The notes: generated by a model from the sequence alone, not told the origin. Positions 34,192-47,984 are shown, numbered from the stretch's first letter. The stretch: DNA of 64,000 bases from Isoetes taiwanensis (GCA_021234155.1 JAJEKV010000075.1:3215280-3279279), one strand, 5' to 3'. Numbers and translations: made by a program.

Positions 34192-36601
34192 TGTGACGGG
34201 CCTGGCCAGTTAACCTCTCGGTAACTGGAGATCCCATCGATCTCTACCGTTGGATCTACTTAGCTCTTAGACTCAAGAAATTAATACATGCATACTTAGG
34301 TAAAGAATTTAATCTTTATTCGTGCTCTAAGGTCCCAAAAATATTATACTTGCCATTGCTCGGCAAAATCCCACACAACAACCAAGTTTACAAATAATTA
34401 TAGTTTATAAACCGATCCATAATAATAATAGTTATATTAATCAAATGTATTATCTAGCAATTCACACACTCCTACTCTCGCCTTTCTGCAGCTTGGCTAC
34501 TTGCCGGAGCATCTCGCACTTCTGCTTACACCATTTAATCACGGGATTAGTCACACGGACTAAGTGGGGATCGGGGATTTAGAATATATCAAGCATCAAT
34601 TACCACAAGCATCAACATAAACAATAACTTAGCCTTACCGTAACCTCGCCCCTGCAATCCAAGTTACTAGTCCAATCAACATAAACACAATGCATAATTA
34701 TGCTAAGCACAACCATCGCAACTTGATTCCAACATTAATTACCACATATACATTAGCCAAGCAATCATAGCATCAACATTGCAACCAATATTCCTCTGGG
34801 TCTGAGCAAGGTCAACTCGGCTGATCAGGCCAGTGACATAGAGGCGGGGTAACCACGTGTGTACACACCCTTCCACGCTGCGTCCAGCATTGGAGGACCA
34901 CTTACTGTGCATGACGTTGTACCTTACGGTACCAACGCCCGATGTTCAAAATACCATTTACATAGCACTGTGCAAACCGTGAGTCTAGACCATCGCACCT
35001 AGACTCCGGCCCCAGAGGTCTATATCAAAGAATTTCACCAATGACAATTACATACATTTCACCATCATGCCCTATGCCGTAACAAACTCAACATCAAATA
35101 AATTCCATAATTAACACTTCACGCAATGCAGAGAATCCAATTATGAGCTCATATAAACATTACCATGACTATAAATGCAACATGCCCCTATAAGTACTAG
35201 ACTTAAAGTCGGATACAAGCAACCATAGTTAATTTCAGTAATATTTCCCTAAGTTAAATCAATTATCATCTATGGCTGGATGACGTTTTCTTCCGCGACC
35301 CAACATATGATAACTTCTGCAATTTATACCTTCCTAATTCTTAACGTCTAGCCTCGCTTATCCTTAAAATCTCGAGAGCATCTCTTTGCTTCCTCTAACC
35401 TTTATATTTTAGTTAACTTTAACCTTAGTTTTTTAACCTTTAACTTTCATCTATTGCTACTTTACTAACAATTAATCAATTGTTAACATCTTTTCTTTTT
35501 ATTTTAACCTAACCTAACGTGACAGAACGAATTCGCCTTTCACCGCTTGGATATGGCCTCCAGGCCATCGAATGCATGCCAAATCTTCTTGAATCCAACC
35601 GATTCTAGCTTTTCCTAAGATTTCCATGCTAAATCACATCATTTGTGGCCGATTCTAACTGATTTTTCTTTTTGATAGAAATCGGACCGGCCGGATGCCT
35701 GATCCGCATCCGGGCCATTGATTCGGCTTGGAAAGCCCATAAAGTTTCTGATTTCACCGCCCGCGAGCATTTTAAGCCATTTCGGCCAGCTTTGTGGCCC
35801 TATTCCGCCATTCCTGATCGGTTTTTTTGGCATGCGACGGAATTAAAAAGGCAAACTTTTGTTGCCGAATCTCATTCTTATTATCCTGAATCAATTTCTT
35901 AGATCAAATCAGCCATTCCAGGCTCCAAATCGGCCCATTCAGGGTTATTCCTTAACTTTTTCTTCAAGCATTCAAACACCAACAAAAATCTCATACTTTT
36001 CTGAATACTGCCATCTCCTTGGCAGTTCTTCACTCTTTTAAAATTATTCTGCTCAACTCTCATTGCCTATGATATTTCCGCTCATTTCTATATTGATTGA
36101 ATCTAATAATTCATATCCAAATCCAAGAACTTCCCTAATTCAAAGACATAGAATAGAATGGCTTCAAATAAGAGTTCATGTTCATGCAGTCTTACTATCC
36201 CAGCTCAAGATAAGACATGAAAAGATAAAACATGAATAAATTCCAAACTTATGTAACAAGAACAACCATCACTCTACTCAAATCACAACTTAATCAAGCA
36301 CCAAAACCCCAGGTGTAAGTCTTGATCCCCACCTGGAATCCCGCTTGTTGCTTTTTCTGCGCTCCAACACGCTCCCAGAGCTCTGCGCGCAATTCGCTCC
36401 TTCAGCAATCCCTCTGCAATCAATCTTTTCCCAATGCTTTTCTCTGTATACTTATATTTATTTTTAACCGCAGTATTTCGTCCGTATAATCTCTACATAT
36501 ACGACGTATTTCTCTGCATGCGTGATATTTTGATTAATATTCCTTTGCATCTTTTAAATAAAATAATCCACAATTTACCTCAAAATCCTAGGTCCGTTAC
36601 A
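34192..36601 (-). repeat. 5' LTR of chromovirus
   Basis: The 2410-bp partner of the 3' LTR. It ends with TTACA at 36601, followed by the target duplication ACGTG. Confidence 0.9.
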
Positions 36602-36997
36602 ACGTGTAGAGGTAAAAGTGTAGTGGATTATTTCATTGCAGCAGCACATTTTGTGGAGAATGTTACCTCTTTGCAAATTCTGAATGAGAGAAGTGAATCA
36701 GATCATGTGCCAGTTATTGCCTCTATTCGGGTCTCATGTGTGCAACAGGAAGAGATACAAGCAGATTTTAGTAGTTCTTGACGCATATAGAAAGACTCTT
36801 ATCTTGAAATGTTTGAGAAGCGCTATGGGCATGTGGTATGGCCGGAAAGGGCAAATGAGATAAGTACTCTTATTACAACTATGGTCACTAATACAGCACC
36901 GGCATGTTTCTCTTCTGGACGTAGGCGGAAAGGGCTGCCTTGCAATGGTTGGTTTGACATGGATTGCAAAGAAAAAAGAAAATAATACAAGGATGCA

Positions 36998-38239
36998 GTG
37001 GGGGCAATTAGGGGGCAACTAATCAAAGAGTTTAAAACTTTAGTAAAAGTAAAGAAGAGGGCTTTCTTACAACGCAAACAAGAGGAGTTGGTTGGGGAGT
37101 TGCTTACAGACCCTTTCGGGTTTTGGAAGAGACTCAAGCAAGGTAGGCATGATACAATCCAGTTGGATGCAAGTATCTTGATAGACCAGGTAAAGAAATT
37201 GTATCATGTAGATGGCATGCAAGATGGAGGGCATGGCACGAAATGTGATTTTGTGTTTTTGGACGAGGACGTTCAATGGGGGCTTAGCAAGCTGGCAAAT
37301 AGGAAGGCAACAGATTCTACAGGGTTAGTGGCAGAGCTTCTGAAGTGGGCAAGACCTAAAATAGTTGAGGGGCTTATGCTAATGTTTAATGCGGCAGTTA
37401 AAGAAGGATTCCCTTCATCATGGCAGGTTAATCGGGTGGTTCCCATACATAAGGCAGGGGATAAAAGCGATCCTAACAACTACAGAATGATCATGGTTAG
37501 TAACCTATTTGCTAAGTTGTATGCTACAATTGTTGAACATAAAATTAGTATGTGGGCAGAGATACATGGGGTTAGAGCTAAGGGACAGGCAGGTTTTCGG
37601 CCACAGAAATCCACAATAGATCACCTCGTCACCTTTTGAGCCATGATAGATGCCGTCAAAGGAACACGAAAACCTTTGTTTGCTGCGTTTGTAGATTGCA
37701 CTAAGGCTTTTGATACAGTATGCAGGGGTAACCTTTGGACTAGCTTGGAACGCATCAATGTGCCTGAACAATATAGAGATGCTGTAAAATTGTTATATGA
37801 GAAAGTGCTAGTCAAACTCTCTACTCCATTTGGGGATGAATGTGATGAGGTGGTGATCAGCAATATTGGGGTTAAACAGGGATGCCCTATGTCGCCGACC
37901 CTCTTTGGCATATTTATTGATGAATTGGAGGAGTGGATACAGAATCATGGGGGGGAGGGAACTCCTTTGGCTGGATACGTTATTCTTTTGCTTCTATATG
38001 CAGATGACATTGTATTGATTGCTCGCAGCAGGGAAGGTATGCAGAAGCACTTGAATGCTTTGGCTTCTTTTTGTGATGCTAAGCGCTTGCGGGTGAACCT
38101 CAGTAAAACTAATGTGGTGATTTTTGGGACAACGCTGGATAAAAATTATGGGTTCTTTTATAAAAATAGTACAGTGGAGATCTCTACATCATATAAGTAC
38201 TTGGGGATCATAGTGGATAAGATTTTCAGATGGAATTAG
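36998..38239 (+). pseudogene. LINE B copy 1 reverse transcriptase
   Basis: RT motifs are nearly continuous: VNRVVPIHKAGDKSDPNNYR, GVRAKGQAGFRPQKSTIDHL, a TGA stop at about 37637-37639, FVDCTKAFDTV, GVKQGCPMSPTLFGIFIDEL, and the catalytic YADDIVLIARS at about 37998. The thumb motif SYKYLGIIVDK precedes a TAG at about 38237. A further frame (38314-38736) carries GCEVWGPGLSLE and then jumps to the C-terminal VILKCPAYQ, so about 0.6 kb present in copies 2 and 3 is deleted here. Confidence 0.8.
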
Positions 38240-38737
38240 ACAGTAGAGCAGAGAATAAATGGAGGGCTTAAAGCTTTTTTTGCAATGCAGAGAAAATGTG
38301 TTAAGGCAGACATATGGAAATTCAGCTTGAAAAGAATGCTATTCAAGACACTGGTGCAGGCAGTTATGGGTGTGAAGTATGGGGACCGGGGTTGTCATTG
38401 GAGCTGTGGCAACAAATCGAAAAAGTGCAAAAGAAATTCCTACATGCTGAACTTGGGGTTAAAATCCAAACTCCCTATGAGGAAGAACACGTGATTTTGA
38501 AGTGTCCAGCATACCAAGCTCTGAGGGGCAGATTTGATATTGTGGTTACGGATCTTATCTCTTTTTTCAACCTACCAGCAATACGTGTTGCAAGTTTCTT
38601 AATTGATATGTTACAATTGCGGGAGACGGCTATTAAAATATCTAGAGATATTCTTGGGGACGAAGAGGAGAGGGAGCTGGATGATGAGCCTATCGATTGC
38701 GAAGGCTTGTTTTTTACTTTGAAAATGTTTTTCTGAA

Positions 38738-38768
38738 CGTCTCATAGACCTGATGGTCTCAAAAGACG
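38738..38768 (+). other. LINE 3'-terminal hairpin (copy B1)
   Basis: Outer stem CGTCT/AGACG, inner stem AGACC/GGTCT, loop TGAT. Confidence 0.75.
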
Positions 38769-38794
38769 GAATAATACATTTCACTTCACTTCAC

Positions 38795-38988
<194 letters not shown>

Positions 38989-38992
38989 TCAT

Positions 38993-39625
38993 GTACAGTC
39001 TGAAATAAATAGATGTCAAGCGCATATGCTTAATGAACTTGAGCAATTCAAAGCAGTGATGCGATCTGAGTTTGAGCAATTTAAGCATGATATGTGTAAT
39101 AAAGCTCCAGAAGCTGCAAGTAGGCCACATGATGTATCTAAAATAAAGGATCAGTTTGAGGCCTACAGGGAAGAACAGGAAAAGAAGGCACATGACATAT
39201 CTGAAATAAAAAATCAGTTTGAAGCCTACAGGGAAGAACAAGAAAAGAAGGCAAGGGCACTGAATATTCGTGTAATTGGCATGCCTGAGGCTGCTAAAGA
39301 GAATACTAAGCAGGTGGTTGAAAACTTTTTTGAAAAGAAATTGCAGATTGAGAATGCAGGAATAATGGAAGCCTTTCGCATTGGAAAAGAGAATAACAAT
39401 GGCAGACATATTATTGTAAAATTTAATAATCGTGAAAACAAATTGCAAGTGCTTAGGAAACGTGCAAGCTTGAAAGGTACTTCAGTGTTCATCAATGAGA
39501 ATCTCACTAAAGCGCAGTTGGAAGAACATAAATTGCAGATACAAATAATGAAAGAAGCAAAGCAGAATGGGCAAAAAGTGCACTGGCGACGAGGTAAGAT
39601 AATGGTGGATCCAGTAGAGACATAG
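38993..39625 (+). CDS. LINE B copy 2 ORF1 (L1 ORF1p-like)
   Basis: The open frame continues upstream into the CT tract, so the true start is probably the ATG at about 39028 (MLNELEQFKAVMRSEFEQFK). Residues that follow form a coiled coil with an internal duplication (DISEIKNQFEAYREEQEKKA and a close copy just before it). The RRM-like domain reads ALNIRVIGMPEAAKENTKQV, IMEAFRIGKE, RHIIVKFNNRENK and ASLKGTSVFINENLT. The C-terminal part is basic and ends KVHWRRGKIMVDPVET. This is the RNA-binding chaperone of the LINE particle. The frame is intact. The stop is 21 bases before the ORF2 start. Confidence 0.8.
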   Translation, partial: VQSEINRCQAHMLNELEQFKAVMRSEFEQFKHDMCNKAPEAASRPHDVSKIKDQFEAYREEQEKKAHDISEIKNQFEAYREEQEKKARALNIRVIGMPEAAKENTKQVVENFFEKKLQIENAGIMEAFRIGKENNNGRHIIVKFNNRENKLQVLRKRASLKGTSVFINENLTKAQLEEHKLQIQIMKEAKQNGQKVHWRRGKIMVDPVET

Positions 39626-39646
39626 GTAGTTGAGACCACCAGGATC

Positions 39647-41302
39647 ATGTGCTGGAATATTGACTCTATTAGTCAGTTTAAAGTAGATGTAATTAGCTTT
39701 ATGCTTGAGAATGTTGATGTTATTTTTTTTCTAGAAACTTGTGAACATGAAGAGAAAGGTTTACCGGAAATAAATGATTTTATTCTGCTTCATTCTGTAT
39801 GGTACAAAAAATCGTGGAGGTTAAAAGGGCATGGAGGAATTGCATGTTATGTTAGAAAAAACGTCAGACATATGGTAAAGCTAGTATCACAGCATGGTTC
39901 TATGCAACAGATTTGGATTGAAATTCCTGGGCAGTTTGGAAAAATATTCATTGCAGGTTGTTACTTTCCCCCACGTGGTTCACTAGTATATAATGCGGGG
40001 AGTTTGGACAGGGACGATCCTTTTTTCCAGCTAGAGCAAGATGCGATGGCACTTCTACAGGAAGGAGATGTTACGCTGACAGGAGATTTTAATGGGAGAG
40101 TGGCCAATAAACAAGCAGCAATTAGCTCAGAAGGGGATCCGTTATGGATGGAAATGTTAGATGAGTCAGAGGTAAAAGAATATGGGTGGCATCGTGAATC
40201 TCATGATAAAATAAGATGGCCCACACCACAAGGTAATCATGTGCTTAACATGTGCAGTGGTTTGGACCTGCTTATATATAATGGTATAAGCAGATTTCCG
40301 CATTCTGATAAACTAACATGCAGGGATGCTAGTGTTGTAGACTTGGTTTTGGCTAGGGGATGTCTTGCAAAGCAAATGTTGGATTTTCATATAGGGGAAG
40401 CGATGCCTCAGATAACGGACCATTCACCTTTATTAGTTGAGCTGCGGATTAAAAATGTGCATCAGAAAGTAAGTGATCCTGTGCCATGTGGACATAAGAT
40501 TTATATGCAATATAATAAAGCGGAGGAATACCGGGGGTTATGTGAACAAAAGGCATTGGAAATAGAATGGCCAAAAGATGCAGGCGCCATTAGTGAGACC
40601 CTTGCACAAATGGTTTTAGAAATTGCTGCTAAATGCTTTATATCGCAAAGAAAATTGAAAGGCATCCCTTGCAATGCATGGTTTGATAAGGACTGCAAGG
40701 CAAAGAGAGCAGAGTTTAAGAAAGCGAGGGGTGTAGAAAGGCAAAAACTAAAGAAGGAGTATGTGAAGCTGACCAAATCGAGAAAGAAACAATACATCTA
40801 TAAAAAGCAGCGATGTATGCTAGAAGAATTATTGGTTAAACCTAAGCAATTTTGGAATAGGTTGAAACCTAATGTAAAACAAGAAGCTGTCTTGGACATT
40901 GATGCATTGTTGGGACAAGTACGCAAGCTATATCATGTGCCTGGTATTCCTGATGTGGAAGAGATTACATATCCAATTGCTGATGAATGCAAGTTCACCT
41001 CGGGAGAACTTGAACAAGGTTTAAGTAAACTAGCAAATGGTAAGGCAGCTGATGCACAGGGATTAGTGGCAGAAATGTTCAAATGGGCTGGGGATTCAGT
41101 TCATGTGATGCTATTAAAATTGTTAAATGCGGCTGTGAGAGATGGTTTTCCTCGCACATGGCAAGTTAACAGAGTTATTCCATTATACAAAGCGGGAGAC
41201 GATAAAGACCCAAGTAATTATAGAATGATTATAGTTTGCAGCTTCTTTGCAAAACTGTTTGCTACCATGCTAAACACTAAGATTAATATGTGGGCTGAAT
41301 AA
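39647..41302 (+). pseudogene. LINE B copy 2 ORF2: endonuclease and RT N-terminal part
   Basis: The frame begins MCWNIDSISQFK. Endonuclease motifs are FFLETCEHEEKGLPE, IAGCYFPPRGS, VTLTGDFNGRVANKQ and TDHSPLLVEL (usual SDH has become TDH). The connecting region (GIPCNAWFDKDCKAK) is followed by RT motifs AADAQGLVAEMFKWAG and VNRVIPLYKAGDDKDPSNYR. The frame stops at TAA 41300-41302, where sister copies read through (WAEIHGVRA, WAENHNVRA), so this is a point nonsense change. The rest of the RT continues downstream. Confidence 0.85.
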
Positions 41303-42660
41303 AATGGAGTCAGGGCTATGGGCCAAGCAGGATTTAGACCTAAACGGTCTACCATAGATCATTTGATCACTTTGCGTGGCATGATAGATTCAGTTACTGG
41401 CAAGAAAAAGCCTTTATATGCTCTTTTTGTGGACTACGCTAAAGCCTTTGACACGGTGATTAGGGATAATCTCTGACAGAGAATGGAGTTACTTGGAGTC
41501 CCAGTGGAGCTAAGACAAGCGGTTAAGATACTCTATGAAAGTTGTCATTCCCCTATGTAAAAGAGGGTGATAATGATAATGTTGTGGTCAGTAATATTGG
41601 GGTCAAGCAAGGATGTCCTTTATCTCCAACATTGTTTGGGTTATTCATTGACGAGCTGGAGAGTTGGTTGGTTGAACATGGGGGCGATGGTACATTGGTG
41701 AATGATTATGTAGTGAAGCTTTTGCTATATGCGGATGATATAGTTATCCTATCACGCTCAGTGACAGGGATGCAAAAGCACTTGGATGCGTTGGCATATT
41801 TTTGTGATAGTAAGGGAATGCGAGTAAATCTTGCTAAAACAAAATTGGTTGTCTTTGGGGCAAATAAAACAGACCATCTATCATTCTTCTATAAAGGCAT
41901 GCCAGTTGAGCTGGTAAACTCGTATAAATATTTGGGACTGGAAGTCGATAAATGTCCAAGCTGGAATATGGCCGTAGAGCATAGAGTGAATGCAGGTCTC
42001 AAAGCTTTGTATAGCATGCAGCGTAGAAGTGCCAAAGCTGAAATTTGGAATTTTGACATGATGACATGATGCTTGCTGAATGTGATATGATGCCTGTTGA
42101 GGCAGAGGCTTTGTGTAAATTGCTTACGTATCTTTGTAAGATACGATTTGGAGGGAATGATGATAACTTGCCGCGTTTAGCAATGGAGGAGACAAAATTG
42201 AAGGGTTGGTATGCTGATGTTGAGGAGTGGATGTGGAAATGGGGGTTAAATGCCCACGATCTATATGTGCATCGCAAGGATATTCGAACATGGGTGAAAG
42301 AGCATGTCATTATGAAAAACTGGAGAGTAAGAAGGATTTCTATAGACGGTGTATTAATCCAAAACTCCAGGAGGCTTAGACACTCAATTAGCAGAATGAG
42401 ACTCAGCTCACGTAGATTTGGAGTAGAGGTTGGTAGATGGAATTCTGCATGAAATAAGGCATTGCAAAGCATGTAATATGCAGGAAGTGGTAGATGAACA
42501 ACATGTGCTCTTGAGATGCTCTGCGTATCTGGAGATTCGAAACAGGTATAATATTTTAGCATCAACTTTGTTGGAGTTTTTTGACTTAGAAGGGAAATGC
42601 ATAGGGAAATTCATAAAAGCTGTTCTGAGTCGGAGGGAACAACTTGGTCATAATTAACAA
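41303..42660 (+). pseudogene. LINE B copy 2 ORF2: RT palm, thumb and C-terminus
   Basis: In-frame continuation gives GQAGFRPKRSTIDHLITL and FVDYAKAFDTV, then a TGA (W to stop) at about 41474. After a frameshift near 41540, GVKQGCPLSPTLFGLFIDEL and the catalytic YADDIVILSRS (about 41729) follow, then SYKYLGLEVDK. The C-terminal part lies at 42066-42660 with CNMQEVVDEQHVLLRCSAYL, a Cys/His motif typical of the ORF2 end. Confidence 0.8.
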
Positions 42661-42746
42661 GAGAGGAGTTGGGAGAAGAGGCTAATGCATTACTATCTGA
42701 GGATGCATTAGATGATATTTTCTATAACGTTGATTGTATTTATTGA

Positions 42747-42777
42747 ACGTCTCATAGACCTGGTGGTCTGCAGACGT
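42747..42777 (+). other. LINE 3'-terminal hairpin (copy B2)
   Basis: Outer stem ACGTCT/AGACGT, inner stem AGACC/GGTCT, loop TGGT; perfect pairing in both tiers. Confidence 0.8.
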
Positions 42778-42801
42778 GATTAATAAACATTTCATTTCAT
42801 T

Positions 42802-42999
<198 letters not shown>

Positions 43000-43009
43000 C
43001 AGTTATTTT

Positions 43010-44911
<1,902 letters not shown>

Positions 44912-45213
44912 TAAATGTGTAGATGACTATTGTGGGAATGAAAAAGCATGTCAAAGTTGAAATTTGAAGTTGAAGATATGGTAAGACCAAAGGTTAAACT
45001 TGGATATAGGTGCAACATGATGTTACTTGGTAATCTGTAAAAAGCTTATGCTATGGAAAATTAAGATGCACATTATGGTGTTTTGGCATGGAAATATATA
45101 TTATATGCTAGGGGCTATCTGGAAATACGTGAATAGACCTTGCACGTTAGTGAAAATACAAGAAAAATGCCTTAGGGGAATATGGCATATAGTTATACTG
45201 GGGTATTTTTTAA

Positions 45214-45768
45214 TTGGTTAAAAGAAAGTTAACCTATAATCGTAAAATTTTAGGGCAGATTGAACTTCAGGTACTCGGCTTGTTTACTCCAGAAATCCGG
45301 CCAGAGAAAAGCTCTGGCCACATCATTTCCATAGCTAGCACATGGATATACAGAAAAGGTAAGTATTATCTTGTAGATATAACTGTTGGAAACGTGAGCC
45401 ATCTAAAACAGTTCTGGGTTAAGGACTGTCGGTATGACTATATATGGAGAGACTTGGCTTTTGTAAGCTGCAAAATCCGCATTGCCTTGTGCAGACCATT
45501 TTTGTCCACACTTCCATCGATGAGCAGAGAGATGGGAAGAAAGAAAGGGGACCTAAATTTTGCTACTAGAAAGAGGCTGGCACAGGAAAAATTGAATACT
45601 AGCTGCCAGAAGAATTTGTTCCAATATCATAAGATTGCAAAGGTCTCTGAACCAAAGCTTAGCTCAGAGGCAATTGGAAGCAATGTGAATGCTCAAGATG
45701 GGCTGTCCAATCATGAGAAAGCTGAATTACCTGCTGCAGAGGTGAATGCCACAAATAGAAAAGCATGA
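45214..45768 (+). CDS. Unrecognised 184-codon ORF
   Basis: The frame may be an exon: a plausible acceptor (AAAATTTTAG) precedes GGCAGATTGAAC at about 45254. The first half is mixed alpha/beta in character (GHIISIASTWIYRKGKYYLV, YIWRDLAFVSCKIRIALC); the second half is lysine-rich and polar (MGRKKGDLNFATRKRLAQEK) and looks disordered. No signal peptide or membrane helix is evident. I do not recognise the family. It is not a LINE or LTR protein. The surrounding DNA includes the host-like duplicated segment at 46470-47340, so both may belong to one host gene. Confidence 0.35.
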   Translation: MVKRKLTYNRKILGQIELQVLGLFTPEIRPEKSSGHIISIASTWIYRKGKYYLVDITVGNVSHLKQFWVKDCRYDYIWRDLAFVSCKIRIALCRPFLSTLPSMSREMGRKKGDLNFATRKRLAQEKLNTSCQKNLFQYHKIAKVSEPKLSSEAIGSNVNAQDGLSNHEKAELPAAEVNATNRKA

Positions 45769-45970
45769 AAAGAGATGGACAAAGGTCTAGCAATGACCAA
45801 AGCATGTGGATCTACAAGCTTGAAGCATGTAGCTGACGAAAATTCTAGCAAATCCAGTGGACTGGAGCACACTTCTCAGGTTCTAATAGATTAGATCATT
45901 TTCTTACATGGTTAAATCTAGCTGGTGATATCTTCATGAATGGATTATGCTATAATTCAACTTGTTTTAT

Positions 45971-46455
45971 CATGTGATAAGATAGATCGGTATAATATAA
46001 TGACCAGGAGCAGTATAGTTTTTAACAGAAATATAAGATGCAATGACCCGAAGCTTAAGTTCTAGGCTTGTAAGCATACGAAATGAGATTTAGCAAAATT
46101 TTTTTAAGTTGAATGCATGCTGGAATCGCTTTTCCACTAGAAGTTAATATAAATCAATAATCTACAGAGCTACTGAGTGAATGTATAGGAATATAGCTTG
46201 ATATTATGGCTTATCTTTCATCATGAGATAAGATAGATCTATATAATATAATTGCCAGGAGGATCGTAAGGTAGTTTTTAACAGTAATATGAGATGCACC
46301 AGCCTGAATCTTATGTTCTCGGCTTGTAAACAATATGAAATGAGACTTAGTAATGTTTTTTAAGTTGTAAGCAAACCGGAATTGCTTTCCCACTGAAATT
46401 AATATAAATCAAGACATAGTGAATTTATAGGATTATAAGCTAATATAGATGTAAT
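45971..46455. repeat. Two tandem copies of a 251-bp unit
   Basis: CATGTGATAAGATAGAT at 45971 and CATGAGATAAGATAGAT at 46222 start two units that stay alignable for about 230 bp (AGTTTTTAACAG, GGCTTGTAA, AAATTAATATAAATCAA). Identity is roughly 75-80% by eye. No coding frame is conserved. Confidence 0.7.
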
Positions 46456-46780
46456 AAGATCTGAAATAAGCTTCAGTGCTTATGTAGATTTAGAGATGTA
46501 ATGAACATAAGTTCAAGTCAAATTTATTTTTATAGGGATATAAGTTCTGAATATATGTGCAACGTATAATTTTAAACAGGATATTACTGATAATAATATA
46601 TGGCAGATCTGATTTATAGATCCATATGCTTATTGCTTGAAAAAAGCATTCTACTTTACGAAGCAAAATTGAATTATGAATCTAATTGTTGACTTGTTGC
46701 TAAGAAGAGCAGTAGACATTTGTAAACCGTTGCTAACAATTTTTGTTTTATTAAATGTCCTTACCCCATGATATGTTTGT

Positions 46781-46878
46781 GAAACAAGCAGGGTGAAGGG
46801 GCATAAATCTAAAAAGTCCCATGACACCTGAAACAAGCAGGGTGAAGGGGCATAAACCTAAAAAGTCCCATGACACCT
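46781..46878 (+). repeat. 49-bp tandem duplication
   Basis: GAAACAAGCAGGGTGAAGGG begins at 46781 and again at 46830; the two 49-bp units differ at one or two positions. The paralogous segment near 2452 has a single unit, so the duplication is recent. Confidence 0.9.
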
Positions 46879-46933
46879 GCTACTCTCAGCATAGCAACCA
46901 TACTAATGCTTGTTTTTGTTGTTTTTGTTGCAG

Positions 46934-47023
46934 GTAACAAGACTTTTTACCCCCTGCTATGTTTTGTTCAAAAGTTGGAAGATGGACAAAAAGCAAAAAT
47001 TCTTTCTCATTAATTGGTCTTGA
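46934..47023 (+). pseudogene. Putative terminal exon, unknown gene (copy 2)
   Basis: After TTTTTGTTGCAG a 29-codon frame ends in TGA. It shares TPCYVLFK(N/S)WK with 2556-2636 in the same frame and splice context. The C-terminal ends differ. Not recognised. Confidence 0.35.
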
Positions 47024-47340
47024 AGACTCAAACGCACAATATGAAGTTGGAAATGCAGTTCCTTTGATTCTTTATCTTATGTTTTTTGTATCATAAAACT
47101 TTCTGCATATCAGATCTTTTAGATATTATCTATTCTATGCCAATGATGTATTTGAAAATATTTTGAGTTACAATAAAATATTGTTGTCAACTTATATGTA
47201 AAAGTGTAACCGGATCATGGCCTTGTTGTTTAAATTCACCTATTTAAATACAACGGCTGCTTATTGAATCGAATTTTAGTCCTTGAAAAGGTCTAAAGTA
47301 GATTGAAGTCTGTTTTTTGACAAGTTTAGAGGCTCTTTTT

Positions 47341-47736
47341 TTTTGGATACCAGGCAGGGGAGGGGCTTTTCCCTGCTTAGTTTGATAGTTTGGCATCTCT
47401 TTCCATGCTGGGACATGTTCTTCCCCGTCCCTTTTGTGGCCATCCTTCAATCTTTGACCGCGATCCCGTTTTGATAAGGAAGTTCTCTTTTTGTCGAGAG
47501 CTTTTGTCTGTTTTCATGCGAGCCCTTGTTCGAGAATGCCATCGATCCGAGCCATCGGATCGGTATTCTCGAATGGGCGCAGGCATCTCTTGCATGCATA
47601 CATGCATTGCTCTGGTTCATTTGTGGATCGCTATTTCTTGCAGGTTCCTCATTGACTTCTTGTCGATGTTTTCTCCTCTCTCAGCAGTTCCCTTGGCTCC
47701 CACCCACCCTCCCTTAATGTGTATATTATTGTAAAT
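47341..47736 (+). repeat. Orphan copy of the LINE B 5'-region segment, with foldback
   Basis: The stretch 47530-47700 matches 26870-27030: foldback, then CATCTCTTGCATGCATACAT, then GGATCGCTATTTCTTG and GTTTTCTCCTCTCTCAGCAG. No LINE ORF follows here, so it is either a remnant of a LINE 5' end or an independent repeat that LINE copy 1 landed beside. Confidence 0.55.
47522..47578 (+). repeat. Long foldback hairpin
   Basis: Three stems nest around the loop AGCCAT: GCCC/GGGC, TTCGAGAAT/ATTCTCGAA and CGATCCG/CGGATCG. The copy at 26871-26900 keeps the inner stem and loop but has GCCAT/ATGGC as the next stem. A partial left arm recurs at 48243-48259. Confidence 0.75.
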
Positions 47737-47847
47737 GTTGTTTTTTTGCCACGTGGCACGCGTGACCAGCCCCTCGCTTTTTCAAGGTTGTTTTTTTGTC
47801 GCGTGGCACTCGTGACCAGCCCCTCGCTTTTCGAGGTTGTTGTTTTC
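47737..47847 (+). repeat. 50-bp tandem repeat, about 2.2 units
   Basis: GTTGTTTTTTTGCCACGTGG starts at 47737 and a close copy at 47787; a third unit begins at about 47836. Each unit contains CGTGACCAGCCCCTCGCTTT. Confidence 0.85.
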
Positions 47848-47984
47848 TTATCTTTGTGTTCTAGTTTGTTGATGTGCAGGTACAATGGGATGCACGACTT
47901 CGTCTTCTTTAGGCTTCGTGGGTTTCTTTGTGGGAGCATTTTTTTTTTTTGAGCCTTATGTTTGTGTCCAAGCCTCTTGCCGAG

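Larger units (their letters stand above)
29174..36601 (-). mobile_element. Ty3 chromovirus-type LTR element with internal deletion, nested in LINE B
   Basis: LTRs of about 2.4 kb (29174-31589 and 34192-36601; TGTAACGG to CCGTCACA in element orientation) enclose only 2.6 kb of internal DNA. The target duplication ACGTG is perfect (29169-29173 and 36602-36606), and the interrupted LINE frame is restored when the element is skipped. On the minus strand are a tRNA-Met primer site, gag with a zinc knuckle, a protease-like frame, RT and a chromodomain. RNase H and the integrase core are missing, so the copy cannot transpose by itself. The high LTR similarity suggests a recent insertion. Confidence 0.92.
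46470..47340 (+). other. Host-like segment, paralogous to 1979-2960
   Basis: This is the second copy of the segment described at 1979-2960. It differs by a 49-bp tandem duplication and ends where a foldback repeat begins. It contains the exon-like frame 46934-47023. Confidence 0.5.

Noticed and set aside
35639-36041. Small ORFs inside the chromovirus LTRs
   Set aside because: They lie in LTR sequence, differ between the two LTRs and have no coding signature.
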